From Gnetum montanum (taxonomy: Eukaryota; Streptophyta; Gnetopsida; Gnetales; Gnetaceae), in NCBI GenBank assembly GCA_015680685.1, contig MNCI01000852.1, forward strand, positions 176,196-240,195: a stretch of DNA of 64,000 bases, written 5' to 3'. This document shows, piece by piece, positions 24,461 to 34,586 of the stretch. The notes beneath the pieces are model-generated. The model made no database searches, was not told the DNA's origin, and worked only from the letters and a program-made list of their open reading frames with translations. Numbering within the stretch: the first letter of the stretch is position 1; each line of letters opens with the position of its first letter. Made by a program: the position numbers and the translations under genes.

Positions 24461-25889
24461 TCTTTAGAAGAGTAGGAAAAGTTACAAAATGCTTTTACCT
24501 ATTGGGTATTGACAAGGATAACTTTCTTTGGATCCATTGATTGATAAATTTGCATGACACCTAATTAGTATGTGGTATGGACAATATAAGGTCCTTCCCA
24601 CAATGTTTGAAAATAAGTCTTTTATGGAACATGATTTGGATTATAATAAAGGACCTTATCTCTAGGCTTGATGGATACTTATATAATTTTCACAACATGT
24701 CTACATTTGAAATACCTTTTATGGATTCTGTTACTCATTTGAGCTATTAACCAATTTTCATCTGAGAGATTGAGAATCATTTATCATTGTTTTTTAGCTA
24801 AGTCTAGATCTAGATCAAGGGTGCTAGCAGTTACACGGTTATTTAACTCTACTTGGTTTAGTAGAGTTGGTAATTTTTCATAAACTAATTCGTATGGTGA
24901 ATACCCTACAAGAAGTTTCCAAGTTAATCTATATGATCATAGAGAATCATTAAGTTTAATACTTGAGTCCTTATATTGACTAATAGTTCTAGTTAATATT
25001 CTTGTAATTTCTCTATTAGTTACTTGAGCTTAACCATTTACTTGGGGGTGATAGGGTGTAGTTAATTTATGGTTAACCTCAAATTGTGGCATTAGCTTCT
25101 TGAATGTATCTCAAGTGAAATGAGTCTCATTATATGATATTAACATGCATGGTACTCCAAATCTATTCATCACATATTGTTACAAGAATTTTACAACTAT
25201 TTTGGTTATGCAATCTTTAACTGTAGATACTTTTGCCCACTTTTTATAGTAATCAATAGTCACTATAATGTAAGACTTCCCATTTTACATCAATGTGATG
25301 GACCTCATAACGTTAATTCCCCTAATATCAAAGAGTTCCAATTGTTGTATCCATTGTTGTGATACTTCATTTTTAGTATTTAGTCCTCCATCACTTTGGC
25401 ATCTTTCACAAGATTATGCAAATTGATGTGCATCCCTGAATATGGTAGTTCATAAGTAGCTTGTCATCATCAATTTTAGTGTTGTTTACTGTCCTGCATA
25501 GTGATCACCACATGGTTCTTCACGTGTATCTTGTAGAACTCTTTGTTAATTTTCTTCTAGAATACACCATCTTATCAATCCATTGGCATATATCTTGTAA
25601 ACATTTTTATTAATTTCCAAATGTATTTTTACTTTGTGGAGAAATTGTTCTTTGTATTTCTTATCCCATTCAGTAGGAAGTTCTTGTGTGGTAAGATATG
25701 TCATGTAATTAGTAATCCATGACTTCATTGTTGATTCTACAATCATTGTTGTCTTTATAAATAGATTTTTATTGAAAAACTGGTCAAATAATGGTTTTTC
25801 ATTTTCTTGAGGTTCATATCTTAATCTTGACAAGTGATTAGCTACAACACTTTTAGATCCTTTCTTGTTGATCATTGTGATTTCAAACT
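24461..25889 (-). pseudogene. pol: E7 pol, RNase H end and integrase
   Basis: Read from 25889 down: MINKKGSKSVVANHLSRL, the typical gypsy RNase H end (DKKG…ADHLSRL), then the zinc-binding region of integrase, then the catalytic core. In the core, WGI-VM is present. ISYNETHF stands where ISDNGTHF is expected, so the second catalytic Asp is lost. NGQAQVTNREI stands where NGQAEVTNREI is expected, so the catalytic Glu is Gln. It ends near 24461 at post-pol sequence. The upstream RT half lies at 31237-33131; element N separates them. Confidence 0.8.
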
Positions 25890-26494
25890 TGTCACATCCC
25901 CATTTTCAAATTATGCTACTAGCTAATGAAGATGGTGTCTCTTCATAACAAGTGTTATTATTATCTTAATGAGACCCAAAAGGGTAGTTGTAATTGAGAC
26001 TTGATAGGGCATGTTGTAATAACGAATGTGTCTCTTAAGATAACTATTGGGGGTTTGACCTAAGGCATTTATACCCAAGGTTAGAGGTTGTGCCCGTATG
26101 GAATGGCAAAGCTAGTATGGACAAGTCATGTGGTGGTAGAGCCAATATAGGCAAGTCATAGGAAGCTAGGTGAAGTAGGATAGGAAGTGGACTGGCCATC
26201 CCTTCTAGTCAGGTTATAGGCCTAATTATGATGGTAGTGCTATATTTCCTCTAAGATATGGATGCCAAAGGAAGAAAACCCTAAGGAACATTCTCAAAGA
26301 ACAATTTAGATATGCTATTCCATATCAATAAATCATTCTTTTATTTTTATTTCTATATTTTTGCTATTATTTCCTTTATATATAATGTTGAATATCACTT
26401 ATATTTCTAATTTGGCATGTTTTCTTTGTACACATAATGTCTAATGTATTGTATATTTGATGTTTTCCATGACATCCAGGGATAGGATGTCACA
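25890..26494 (+). repeat. Element N 5' LTR
   Basis: TGTCACATCCCC…GGATGTCACA, 605 bp with inverted ends. A conserved 'ggcatttataccc' may hold the TATA element near 26068; 'tcaataaatcatt' near 26330 resembles a polyadenylation signal. It matches 30628-31231 along its length with many scattered transitions. Confidence 0.9.
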
Positions 26495-26496
26495 AT

Positions 26497-26508
26497 TGGT
26501 ATCGAAGC
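26497..26508 (+). other. PBS-like site, initiator tRNA-Met type, element N
   Basis: TGGTATCGAAGC follows the 5' LTR after two bases. It differs from the common TGGTATCAGAGC in two positions. Confidence 0.7.
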
Positions 26509-27845
26509 AAACCATAATCCAAGGACCATTCAAAGTCATGGGCTAACTACAACATGAATTGGATGATGAAACTTGAAGCCACAACACATGGAAAGCCATG
26601 ATCATCACCAGATGTATCATATGTTGTGATGTAAGTCAAAAGATACCTTTCCATTGACTTCACAAATAATGGATTAGACATCTAGATCCTAGCAACCAAC
26701 AAAGTTTCTTTCATGGATATCATTAACTGATGAAGATTTGATCACACCTCATCAAAATTCATCAATTACAAGAGATGTTGGTAAGATAATGATATAATGA
26801 TCCAGGTAACTCTTATCGATCTTAATACTATAATTCTTAATTGATTAGGATCATTGTTAAATTTCTTTCAAGAAAGTTAGTAACCATGACTTAAATTGAT
26901 CTTATTTTGCTAAAATTCATTATCCAAGTAATCTAGAAGATTCCAAGTTACCATATGTCAACATAGAAATGTTACTTCAAAAAAATAGGCTAGTTTGGTC
27001 CTTTTAATTTTTGAAAAATCAACTTCATTTTTGAACCTTAAAAGTATGTCCAATCTGTAGTACTCATCAAGATGATTCGAATAGTACAAATTTCATCTCA
27101 ATCAAAATTATAGTTTGGGAGATATTGATGTTTAAAGTTTCTCATTATACATGCATTAAAATAATATTAAATTATTAATTTATTATTTGAACAAAAAAAA
27201 AAGTCAAAATTTTAGGATTGGGAATCAATCCAAAGTATCCATTTACCCATATNGGGATAGAGGTCTCAGGTTCAAACTTGAGCCCTAATAAAAAAATAAA
27301 AAATATATATAAAACTAAAAAAAAATTTTGACCATGGCTAGGCCAATGGCCAGTACTGGCCAAAGCTGCAGCTAGTCATAGCTAGGCCATTGGTAGAGCA
27401 TGAGAGGAGTGGCCCTTGGGCAAGCCCCAAGGGAAACCCATTGGCTACATCACCTATACCACATCGTGCTGGCATCTGCTGCCATATTGCACTACCACCA
27501 ATTGCCATATTATGTCTTACGTGCCTTTGCTATCATCGTTACTCTACTCCATCATCACTACTGCATTTCTCTACCATCATTGCTACTCCACTCTACCATC
27601 ACCACTGCTCCAATCTACTGTAACATTTTGCAATTGGCTACCTACCATGCTTGTGCCTAAGCTTGTGCCTACCATCGAATCGCTTTGCACCAAAAACCTT
27701 TGCTATCACCATCACTACCAAACTCGTTGTCGTTGCCCTACCCTCACACACCACCCTATTCCACACCATCCATTACACACCCTACTACCCATTACATGCC
27801 TGCCATGCTTGCCTATCTCTTGCTTACTACCTACCATGTACATTA
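26509..27845 (+). other. Element N 5' untranslated interior
   Basis: No gene is supported. 26509-27180 is ordinary AT-rich sequence. 27260-27290 holds 'aggtctcaggttcaaac', which resembles a tRNA B box, followed by A-rich sequence. A perfect 14-bp palindrome GGCCAGTACTGGCC lies at 27348-27361. From about 27330 the base composition becomes richer in C and CA/CT runs, leading into the minisatellite. One ambiguous base lies at 27253. Confidence 0.5.
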
Positions 27846-28065
27846 CCTATCACTACCTCTAGTGCTACCCATCACTGCCTCCTATGCTACCGATCACTAC
27901 CTCCAATGTCACTCATCACTACCTCTTGTGCCACCCATTTCTGCCTCTCATGTCGCTTATCATTGCCTCCTATGTCATCCATCATTGCCTCTAGTGCTAC
28001 CCATCACTACCTCTAGCACCATTGATCACTGCCTCCAACGCTGCCAATAACTACCTCTAGCATAA
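27846..28065 (+). repeat. 22-bp minisatellite, about 10 units
   Basis: Ten consecutive 22-bp units share the core 'atcactacctctagtgct' with 2 to 8 differences each; the last unit is 21 bp. All three forward frames stay open across it, which produces several overlapping meaningless ORFs between 27390 and 28050. Confidence 0.85.
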
Positions 28066-28262
28066 CCAATAACCAAAAATTCTCCATTATATAATGGAAA
28101 ATTTTCAATTGTCTATCAATTGATGGAAAAATTTGAAATTCCCATCAATTAATGGAAATTAAAATTTTCATCATTAAATTGTTAATTTAAGTTAGGAACT
28201 TATGAAAATAGTTTCCAAAATTAGAATTTGGCACAGTGGTAGCAATAGAGATAAAAATTCCA

Positions 28263-28332
28263 TAATTAAGCACACTCGCTCTGGAGTAGAACTGGGATGG
28301 GTGACCTCTCAAGAAGTCTTGTTTTTCACTCC
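28263..28332 (+). pseudogene. 5S rRNA-derived fragment (3' part)
   Basis: The segment aligns with the 3' half of plant 5S rRNA: 'attaagcacac' for GTTAAGCGTGC, 'ggagtagaactgggatgg' for GAGTAGTACTAGGATGG, and 'gggtgacctctcaagaagtc' for GGGTGACCTCCTGGGAAGTC. The internal-promoter C-box sequence GGATGGGTGACCTC is intact at 28295-28308. The 5' half is not convincingly present. 5S-derived sequence is a hallmark of Cassandra-type elements, but there it lies in the LTR; here it lies in the interior of element N. Confidence 0.75.
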
Positions 28333-29000
28333 ATAGTACTTAGACTATAGAAGACATAACTTTTAATTTTAAAAATATTTTTCAACAAATGAAGAGTCGT
28401 TTCCTATAGATTTCAACCTTTTGAGTTCAATGGTGGAGTTAGATTCATCCTAGGGAATCCCAAAAATTAGTTTTTACTCACCCAATATAGTGTATCGAGA
28501 TCCTCAAAAGTTTAATTTTCACACAACCTGAGCATACAATGTTCATTTTCAACATATGAATAGTCATTTCTAACATATTCACCCTTCTAAAATCAATGGT
28601 GGTATTAGATTTATCATCCAAGAATCCTATAATTTAATGATATCATAAATTCAACCTTTTGAACTTTAAGATTTAGTGCATAACCCTTGCAGATAGTCTT
28701 AAGATCATTATGACATGTCATTAGTTACACTACTAGAGTCAGTGTTCTTAAGAGTTAGATAATATAGTTACATATTATTATATGATGTCATCAAATATTA
28801 CTAAAATTAGATAATATAATTATAAAAATAGATAATATAGTTATGTAATTGGTGTAGTTGATTATTAGTTGATGTCTTAGTTAAAATATTAGTTGATGTA
28901 TTAGTTGGAGAACTAGTTTAAAAAAAAAAAAACAATCTTCAACCATCAAGAAAGGGTATATTAATTCATTCTATAATCAAAACATAGGGAAAAATAACAT
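28333..29000 (+). other. Element N spacer downstream of the 5S block
   Basis: There is no gene. Two diverged direct repeats start near 28380 ('tttttcaacaaatgaagagtc', in part) and 28545 ('catatgaatagtcattt'), about 165 bp apart, each with 'ttcaatggtgg' or 'atcaatggtgg' and 'agattcatc' or 'agatttatc'. Further on is an AT-rich stretch with repeated 'agataatatagtta' and 'ttagttgatgt' motifs (28750-28910). Confidence 0.5.
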
Positions 29001-29038
29001 GGAGACTAAAAATTTCATTTTGACAAGGAATATGACAC

Positions 29039-30280
29039 ATGAAGAGAAATGATCTAAACAAGAATCAAAGAATAGGAATGAAAGTTGCAACATACAATGT
29101 GCTTGCAAGATCCCTAGTGAGTAAGAAAAAATATCCGCTATGTCCATCATGGGCCTTGGGTTGGCATAAATATCAATACCCATGCATTTTAGTAGAATTA
29201 CAAGATTTGGATGCAGATGTCTTGTGCTTACAAGAAGTCTTACAATGGGAATTTCTATATCAATTCTAGCTAGACTTGGAAAAGATGGGATATGGAGGTA
29301 TTTATAAGCAAAAAGGTTCTTATAGAAGTTCTTCTTTTTAACCATATAGATTAGCATATTGTATGAATTACAACATGGATGGTTGCTTGATCTCTTATAA
29401 AAAAGCTAGGTTTGAATTGGTACAAAGATTTGAATGGAGTTTAGAAAATATTATTTTTGAAATTCTAGAACTTCAAGCGATGGGAAAGAAAGAACAATCA
29501 AGAATTTGGAAAAATCACATATCCCTAGTAGTGATTTTAAAAGTTCATCTATTAGGAAGATGTGTATGCATGGTTAACACACATTTAATTACCAAACCAA
29601 CATGTTTAGGTGTTAGAATTTGTCAAGAAGTATACTTGATTAAGAAAATAGAAGAAAGTTTGAAGAAGAAGTTATTCCTAAGTTGTACCAATCCAGTTCC
29701 ATATATTCTTTGTGGAGACTTCAATGCAAAAGTTGGAAGTAGTGTTTTTCAATTTTAAAAATATGGATCTGTAAAGAAATATTTGGAAGATGAAACTGAC
29801 TTGAAGAAGATGTTTCCATCAATTTAGCATGTAATTCCATTAGCCAGTGCATATTATGCTTAGTCTAAATCCTTAGTAGATAAATTAGATTCTAGAATTT
29901 AAGAATAGATGATGTTGATGGATAGCACTCATCAAGAATCACATTTACAAATTATTCTGCAATGATTAATGAAGATGGATCAACAACATTCTTCATTAAG
30001 ACTTTAGATTATATTTGGTATGATGCCTGATTCTTTCAAGTTACCAAGTTACTAGAGTTGATTTCTAAAGAAAAAGTTGAGAAGAATCAAGTTCAAGCCT
30101 TTCCATCACAAACAAGACCATCTAATCATATACCACTTATGGTAGAATTACAGTTACTTCCATTACTTCATAAGATTGATCAAGATGAAGAAGTATCTCA
30201 CTCTTACTTTTATTTGATGATCTTATTATTTTTTTCATTATTTAATTATATTTCAATTATATTAATAAAATATCTAAGGT
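29039..30280 (+). pseudogene. Captured CCR4/Ngl-type EEP nuclease, intronless retrocopy
   Basis: The frame encodes a nearly complete endonuclease-exonuclease-phosphatase domain of the CCR4/nocturnin/Ngl deadenylase group. Motifs in order: MKVATYNVLARSL (29078 on), CPSWALGWH, DADVLCLQEV with the metal-binding Glu, MGYGGIYKQ, NMDGCLISY, MVNTHL, YILCGDFNAKVG (Asp and Asn kept), TLDYIWYD, and SNHIPLMVEL, where family members have SDH, so the catalytic Asp is Asn. The first three quarters stay in one frame despite TAG/TAA stops after LYQF, RSSSF and SVFQF; one frameshift lies near 29900. No introns break the domain, which points to capture of a spliced mRNA. It lies in sense inside element N. The host gene that gave rise to it is not in the window. 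Confidence 0.85.
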
Positions 30281-30627
30281 AACGCAAGTTGGGAAAAATG
30301 AATTTTCCTTGCCTTCAGTTGAGTAACTAGATCCAAGTTGCACTTTTGTGTGATCTTGGTCAGGATTGGTGATTGGTGGTTGATAAATATTTAATTCACC
30401 TTTTGCAATTATCTTCGAAAAAAAGTAAGTATCAAAAAATTAATATTTAATTTTCCATATAATATTTCTCACATATATCTTATTTGTAGAATAAGCAAGA
30501 AACAACTTTAAGTTCAAAGGAGAAATCAAATTATTGGAGCACATGATCATGAAAGAAAGCATTGGAGATAGAAAAAGATAGAGAATGTAGATTCATTTGA
30601 GGATTAATGAAACCTAAGGGGGTAGAT
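30281..30627 (+). other. Element N 3' untranslated interior with PPT
   Basis: There is no gene. 'aaaaagtaagtatc' (near 30421) and 'tatttgtag' (near 30488) could be the ends of a roughly 65-bp intron, but nothing else supports splicing. The PPT 'ctaagggggtagat' ends at 30627, directly before the 3' LTR. Confidence 0.5.
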
Positions 30628-31231
30628 TGTCACATCCCCATTCCCAAATGATACTGCTAACTAATGAAGATGGTGTCTCCTCATAACAAGCGTTATTGTT
30701 ATCTTAACAAGGCCCGAAAGGGTAGTTGTAATTGAGACCCAAAAGGGCATGCTGTAATAATAGACATGTCTCTTAAGGTAACTATTGGGGGCTTGACCTA
30801 AGGCATTTATACTTGGGGTTAGAGGTCATGCTAGCATGAAATGGCGGAGCCGGTATAGGCAAGTCATGCACTGGTGAAGATAGTATAGGCAAGTCATAGG
30901 AAGCCAAGTGAAGAGGGACAAGAAGTGGACTAGGTATCCCTTCTAGTCAAGTTATAGGCCTAACCATGGTGGTAGTGCTAAATTTCCTCTAAGGGATAGA
31001 TGCCAAAGAAAGAAAACCCCAAGGAACACTCTCAGAGCATGATTTGGATACACTATTCCATATCAATAAAGCATTATTTTATTTCTCTTTCTACATTTTC
31101 CTATTATTTCCTTTATACATAATGCTGAATATCACTTATATTTCACATTTGGTATATGTTCTTTATATGAATAATGTCTAATATATCATATATTTGATGT
31201 TTTCCATGACATCCAGGGATGGGATGTCACA
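30628..31231 (+). repeat. Element N 3' LTR
   Basis: TGTCACATCCCC…GGGATGTCACA, 604 bp, matching the 5' LTR. It is followed by AAAAT, the probable copy of the AAACT left of the element. Confidence 0.9.
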
Positions 31232-33131
31232 AAAATATTATAAGATGACAAGTCATCTTATCATTCTTAGACTTACCATTAGTTTGTTCATTAGAAACTT
31301 TATGGAACTATGATTAGAATGAACATAGATGGGATACCCAAGTATATAATGCCTAGATGTTTTAAGAGCATATCCATAAGCTCCTTTTTTGTGGTGGTAT
31401 AATTAAGTTGTGACCCTATGATGCTTCAACTAGCATAGTGTATATAATATGGTCATTTCTAATCATCAATTTGACTTAATATTGCTCCCAATGAATATTT
31501 TCAAGCATCTATCATAACATGGAAAGGCTTAGACTAATCTAGAGCTTAAAGGATTGGTGTCTCAATTAGTTTCTATTTTAGGTTCTCAAATTCTTTCTCA
31601 CATTGTTCTGACCATTGAAATTATGCATCCTTATTTGTTAGTTTAATAAGTGGCTTTGGAAGCTTGGAGAAATTTTTAATAAATCTTCTATAGTATTCTG
31701 TATGGCCGAGGAATGATCTAATGTCCTTTACTATTTGTGGCCTTTAAGTGATGTTCTATATGACTCTGTTCTTATCTGAATTTATATGGATTTTCTTAGA
31801 AGATAATTTATGTCTTAGAACAATGTTTTCTTGGATCATTAAATGCCTCTTTTGCCAATTGAGCTTCAAAGTGATTTTAATACATCCTTTTAAAACCTAC
31901 TCTAAGTGGTCCAAAGCTTGTTTGAAGTCAAGTCTATATGTACAAAAATCATTCATGAATACTTCAACTCCATTTCCAATCTTTTTCTGGCATGTTCTTA
32001 GGACAAGTTTTTGGAAAGTGATAAGAGCATTACATATGTCAAAGGGCATTTGCTTGTATGCAAGAATTTCTAATGGACTAGTAAATATTGTTTTTTCCCA
32101 ATCTTCTAGTGCAAGATAGATTTGATTATATTCATTGTATCCATCCAAGAAGCTATATTACTAATGTCCTAGGATAGCATCTAGGACTTGGACAAAAAAC
32201 AATAAAGGAAAATGGTCTTTAAATGTCACCATGTTCAACAATTAGAAATCAATATAGATCCTCCACTTACAATCTTTCTTCAAAAAAATGACTAATGGGC
32301 TGACCCATTCAATGTTTACAATTAGATAGGTGAATCTTACTTTCAATAGCTTTTCCAATTCTTACTTAATAACTGATTTAAATTTAGGGTTCAATCTTTG
32401 TTAGGGTTGGTAACATGGTTTGACAACTGGATCTATGTAGATTTGATGTTGACAAATGCATGGATCAATACTAGTGATCTCATCATAAGATCATGCAAAT
32501 GCAGTTGGCCATTTGTTCACCACTTTTAATAATTTTTCTCTTTTTTTTATTATTAAGATTAATGTTTATGATTATTGATTTCTTTCAAGTGCATCTAGTA
32601 GGGCCTTTAGTTCTAGTAGTTCTAGTCCATATCTTTCTAGTATCTCTAACTCTCCCCATTCAATGTCCCCTCCTATTGTGACTTAGTATCAGGAGCTTGT
32701 CTTCATATCTATTATAATTTTTCTATTTATTTGATGTAAGCACTTGTAATCCTATTCACCAGTTCCATGCATATGTTTCACTTTGACTCCTCTTCCTTAA
32801 TCATCCACTAGATGCCTTCTTGTCTAGTGGCTATTCCATACAAACATCATTGTACACACATCTTCAACACATTTATTGCATGTTGTGATGGCATCATGTC
32901 CTATTGTTGAAGTTTTTTACACACAATTGTACCCATTATTGTTGTATGTGATACATGAAATTCTATGTATTTAAATGATTCTAGCTTCATCTTTGTTGAA
33001 ATTCCAAGGAAAAGTCTTGAATTCCTACCTTAGCATCCACATTGCAAAGTCATATCCTTCACATGATTATAGGAAATTATCCTTTATTCTTCTTCATATG
33101 TATGACTAGAAAATCAACAAGTTAAGACTAG
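31232..33131 (-). pseudogene. pol: E7 pol, reverse transcriptase and RNase H start
   Basis: Read from 33131 down: a poorly readable spacer, then SYDEITSIDP (32490), PVVKPCYQP, the EWVSPLVI block, KDHFPLLFFVQVLDAILGH, and LDGYNEYNQIYLALEDWEKT. Next come the fingers/palm blocks LAYKQMPFDICNA and FMNDF, where FMDDF is expected, so an active-site Asp is lost. RNase H follows with HVMIDA and FLMNKLMVSLRMI-LVIL, at which point element N interrupts; the frame resumes at 25889. The RT has the Athila-like arrangement. TAG and TAA stops are numerous. Confidence 0.8.
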
Positions 33132-33942
33132 TGATGGATGGTGAGGTACCCCCTATGCCCAACCATATGAATCACAAGTGTTTGCACATGATCCAATCAA
33201 ATTCTATTGATGGGACTAATTGTGGCATCTACATCGTTATGCATTGATCACAATTTGCTATCTTCCCACTTGGATTAGTGATAGCTTTTTCACATATGGT
33301 TTAGTACAAAGTGAGGCATATGATTTTTTATGTTGTTTCAACCTTATGCTACTTCTAACAATAATGAAAAAATCAATTATTTAAACTAATTAACAATAGA
33401 AAGTAAAGTCTAAACTAGCATACGAGTGATGAGTGTCTATTCCTAGCTTGCCGTACATGTCCTAAACCCACATATCCACTACTAGGATTACCAAGCACTA
33501 TTCTACGAGGTGAACCAAACAATAATGCTACTAGGGTTACCAAACAAATACATGTTTACACTTGAAACTGGTTGTGCTTATTTTTCCAATTCATAAACAT
33601 GCATGGAAACGTAAATATTAACTATGCACATGAAACATAAATTGCATGGAAAGTAAATTTAATCTAATTCAAAGTGTTGCAATAAATAATAATCAATCTT
33701 AGTCTTATTGTTGTTCATGGAATGTGTCTAAGTACATTGCCACTCGAATAGGACACCATACAACTAACTCAAATCCACACTATGGGCACTCACTGACTAT
33801 TCTCTAAGACTATGGAATAACTACAATAGTTTGGCTACTCTATTGACAAATGAATGTCACTACATGGTAGGAGCATGCATAATTTATAAGTGAAAATAGA
33901 CACTATGTTGATGGGGCCTCATCAACACATCATTACATTCAT

Positions 33943-34054
33943 CGATGGGGCCTCTTCGATGTGGCTACATCGACATGGTTGCTTCGAAGGAGCTGTGTCA
34001 AAGCAGCTATACTAAGGTAGCTACATTGATGTAGCTACTTTGAGGCAACTACTT
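33943..34054 (-). repeat. 14-bp U3 repeat, 8 units (inner copy)
   Basis: Plus-strand units include cgatgtggctacat, cgacatggttgctt, tgatgtagctactt, tgaggcaactactt. The array abuts the duplication joint at 34057/34058. Confidence 0.85.
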
Positions 34055-34392
34055 CGAGAAACATAAATATTAAGTATGTACATGAAACATAAATTACATG
34101 GAAAGTAAATTTAATCTAATTCAAAGTGATGCAATGAATAAGAGTCAATCTCAATCTTATTGCTATTCATGGAATGTGTCTAGGTACATTGCACTTGAAT
34201 AAGACATCATACAACTAACTCAGATCTACACTACAGGCACTCACTAACTATTCTCTAAGAATATGGAATAACTACAATAGTTTGGCTACTTTATTGACAA
34301 AATAATGTTAATACATGGTAGGAGCATGCATATTTATAAGTGAAAATAGACACTATGTCAATGGTGCCTCATCAACACATCACTGCATTCAT

Positions 34393-34574
34393 CGATGAGG
34401 CCTCGTCAATGTGGCTGCGTTGACATGGTTGCTTGGAAGCAACTATGTCAAAGCAGCTACATCAAGGTAGCTATGTTGATGTAGCTATGTCGAGGAAACT
34501 GCATCGAAGTAGTTGCCTTGAAGTAGCTACCTTGAAGTAGCTTCCTCGAAGCAGCTACATTGACACAACTAACT
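34393..34574 (-). repeat. 14-bp U3 repeat, 13 units (outer copy)
   Basis: Thirteen exact-length units, including caaagcagctacat, caaggtagctatgt, cgaagtagttgcct, tgaagtagctacct and cgaagcagctacat, run to within 12 bp of the LTR end. The terminal gatgcttcatca itself looks like a partial unit. Confidence 0.9.
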
Positions 34575-34586
34575 GATGCTTCATCA

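Larger units (their letters stand above)
25890..31231 (+). mobile_element. Element N: non-autonomous LTR retrotransposon carrying a captured CCR4-like gene
   Basis: Two 604-605-bp LTRs (25890-26494, 30628-31231) flank a 4.1-kb interior with a PBS-like site and a PPT but no recognisable gag or pol. The interior holds a 22-bp minisatellite, a 5S rRNA-derived block and an intronless CCR4/Ngl-type EEP coding region. The element lies inside the E7 pol frame: 25885-25889 (AAACT) and 31232-31236 (AAAAT) are a 5-bp target duplication with one mismatch, and the E7 reading frame resumes on each side. Mobility must have been supplied in trans. Confidence 0.85.
33132..34586 (-). repeat. E5 3' LTR with 452-bp internal duplication
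   Basis: It begins TGATGGATGGTGAGG and ends GCTTCATCA on the plus strand, 1455 bp. A 452-bp segment is tandemly duplicated (33606-34057 and 34058-34509). Each copy has a TATA-like 'tttataagtg' (reverse; near 33890 and 34345) and its own U3 array. The E5 5' LTR has only one copy (982 bp), so the duplication probably arose after integration. Confidence 0.85.

Noticed and set aside
27260-27290. tRNA-like B box ('ggttcaaac') followed by A-rich sequence, possible SINE
   Set aside because: No A box at the right distance and no target duplication could be found; the match is short.
27348-27361. Perfect palindrome GGCCAGTACTGGCC
   Set aside because: A single 14-bp palindrome in a locally GC-rich patch has no repeat partner or associated feature.
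27390-28050. Several overlapping Thr/Ser/His-rich open frames of 77-148 codons
   Set aside because: They are shadows of a CA/CT-rich stretch and the 22-bp minisatellite, open in all three frames, without any domain or codon signal.
28977-29357. 126-codon open frame on the minus strand
   Set aside because: It is antisense to the captured EEP nuclease, whose motifs are clear on the plus strand.
30421-30492. Possible 65-bp intron (GTAAGT … TTTGTAG) in element N
   Set aside because: AT-rich sequence yields such pairs by chance, no coding flanks it, and no branch-point or transcript evidence is available.
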